From Vibrio bathopelagicus (GTDB lineage: Bacteria; Pseudomonadota; Gammaproteobacteria; Enterobacterales; Vibrionaceae), in contig NZ_CP062500.1 of the NCBI RefSeq assembly GCF_014879975.1, positions 2,790,001 through 2,854,000 of the forward strand: 64,000 nucleotides of DNA. The letters are read 5' to 3'. The notes below the pieces were generated by a model. It was not told the DNA's origin and did not search any database. It saw nothing but the letters and a program-made list of their open reading frames with translations. Below are positions 63,249 through 64,000 of the stretch, in pieces (position 1 is the stretch's first letter; each line of letters begins with the position of its first letter). The position numbers were made by a program, and so were the translations under genes.

Positions 63249-64000
63249 ATGACTCTTGATATATCAAAGTACCCAACTCTTGCTTTGGCTGATAAGCCAG
63301 AGGATTTGCGTCTACTTCCAAAAGAGACGCTTACACAGCTTTGTGATGAATTACGCACCTATCTTCTTAACTCAGTGAGCCAGTCAAGTGGTCACTTAGC
63401 GTCAGGCTTAGGTACGGTAGAGCTAACAGTAGCTCTGCACTATGTGTACAACACACCTTTTGACCAGTTGGTTTGGGATGTTGGCCATCAAGCATACCCG
63501 CACAAAATTCTAACGGGTCGCCGCGACCGCTTGTCGACTATCCGTCAAAAAGATGGACTGCATCCATTTCCATGGCGTCAAGAAAGTGAGTACGACACTC
63601 TTTCTGTTGGTCACTCTTCAACATCGATCAGTGCCGGACTCGGTATGGCGATCAGTGCGAAGAAAGAAGGCAAGAATCGTAAAGTCGTAAGTGTTATTGG
63701 CGATGGTGCGATTACCGCAGGTATGGCCTTCGAAGCCATGAACCACGCGGGCGATATTCACAATGACATGCTGGTTATCCTTAACGATAACGAGATGTCG
63801 ATATCTGAAAACGTAGGTGCTCTAAACAACCATCTAGCTCAAGTTCTTTCTGGCAGTCTTTACACGTCAATTCGTGAGGGCGGCAAGAAAGTGCTATCGG
63901 GCGTTCCGCCGATTAAAGAGCTCGTTCGTCGTACAGAAGAACATCTAAAAGGCATGGTTGTCCCTGGCACCATGTTTGAAGAGTTAGGCTTTAACTACAT
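63249..64000 (+). CDS. dxs: 1-deoxy-D-xylulose-5-phosphate synthase (3' end outside window)
   Basis: First enzyme of the MEP isoprenoid pathway, joining pyruvate and glyceraldehyde 3-phosphate with thiamine diphosphate. The frame starts at ATG 63249 ([20 protein letters not shown]) and runs open to the window end, about 250 residues. Seen: [38 protein letters not shown], the thiamine-diphosphate motif [15 protein letters not shown], and [15 protein letters not shown]. Last recognised gene of the xseB-ispA-dxs operon in the window. Confidence 0.97.
   Translation, partial: MTLDISKYPTLALADKPEDLRLLPKETLTQLCDELRTYLLNSVSQSSGHLASGLGTVELTVALHYVYNTPFDQLVWDVGHQAYPHKILTGRRDRLSTIRQKDGLHPFPWRQESEYDTLSVGHSSTSISAGLGMAISAKKEGKNRKVVSVIGDGAITAGMAFEAMNHAGDIHNDMLVILNDNEMSISENVGALNNHLAQVLSGSLYTSIREGGKKVLSGVPPIKELVRRTEEHLKGMVVPGTMFEELGFNY

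Overview
The window reads as part of the main chromosome of a Vibrio species. The Na+-type polar flagellar stator genes pomA/pomB, the Vibrio form of the map-glnD-yaeH block, CsrB and GcvB RNAs, and DUF3549/DUF3301/DUF4250 proteins typical of Vibrionaceae all point there. The moderate GC content and protein sequences would suit the Splendidus clade, but species cannot be fixed from sequence reading alone. Most of the window is conserved core genome and shares gene neighbourhoods with E. coli (map-glnD-yaeH; trmO-proS-yaeP; truC-yqcC-csrB; syd-queF; ppnN-xni; rlmM-ygdD-gcvA-gcvB; xseB-ispA-dxs).

Layout. 1-6.7 kb: map (5' end cut off), glnD, yaeH, truC-yqcC, DUF3549 and DUF3301 genes. 6.7-8.8 kb: a GNAT gene, the CsrB RNA (minus strand) with a GacA/VarA-type box upstream, a small coiled-coil protein, and yaiI. 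8.9-16.8 kb: a MipA/OmpV protein, an AbgT transporter, the zinc-independent ribosomal proteins L31B/L36B behind a Zur-like site, trmO, proS, a TerB-like protein, yaeP, DUF4250 and a lipoprotein. 17-22 kb: glyA with a PurR box, yitT, a frameshifted ToxR/CadC-like membrane regulator and a lipoprotein. 22-32 kb: the trehalose block treC, treB, treR, then an MliC-like lipoprotein, gmhB, metNIQ behind MetJ boxes, and a LamB-like porin whose promoter carries the same operator as treB.

33-45 kb is the accessory part: a LapA-like giant adhesin of about 2,590 codons on the minus strand. It has an N-terminal retention module with a TAAG site, eight near-identical 324-bp VCBS-type repeats, cadherin-like domains, two VWA domains and RTX repeats. 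Its reading frame is interrupted by four 1-nt deletions, all inside the repeat array. Divergent from it lie a TolC-family gene with a TTG start, an OmpA-family gene and an SgrR-like regulator. The ABC transporter and membrane-fusion protein expected for type I secretion are not in the window.

45-64 kb: syd, queF, a TPR protein with a degenerate GGDEF domain, a diguanylate-cyclase-like protein, ppnN, xni, a secreted EndA-type nuclease, the gcvA-hydrolase-ygdD-rlmM operon with gcvB divergent, thiI, pomAB behind a FliA-type promoter, and xseB-ispA-dxs (dxs cut off by the window end). No tRNA, rRNA, CRISPR array, transposase or prophage was recognised.

The most notable observations are the broken but frame-restorable adhesin, the second TreR-type operator set that ties a distant porin to trehalose uptake, the csrB and gcvB loci, a hairpin that would occlude the ribosome binding site of a lipoprotein gene, and several short tandem arrays (16, 17 and about 22 bp period), two of which begin over a stop codon.
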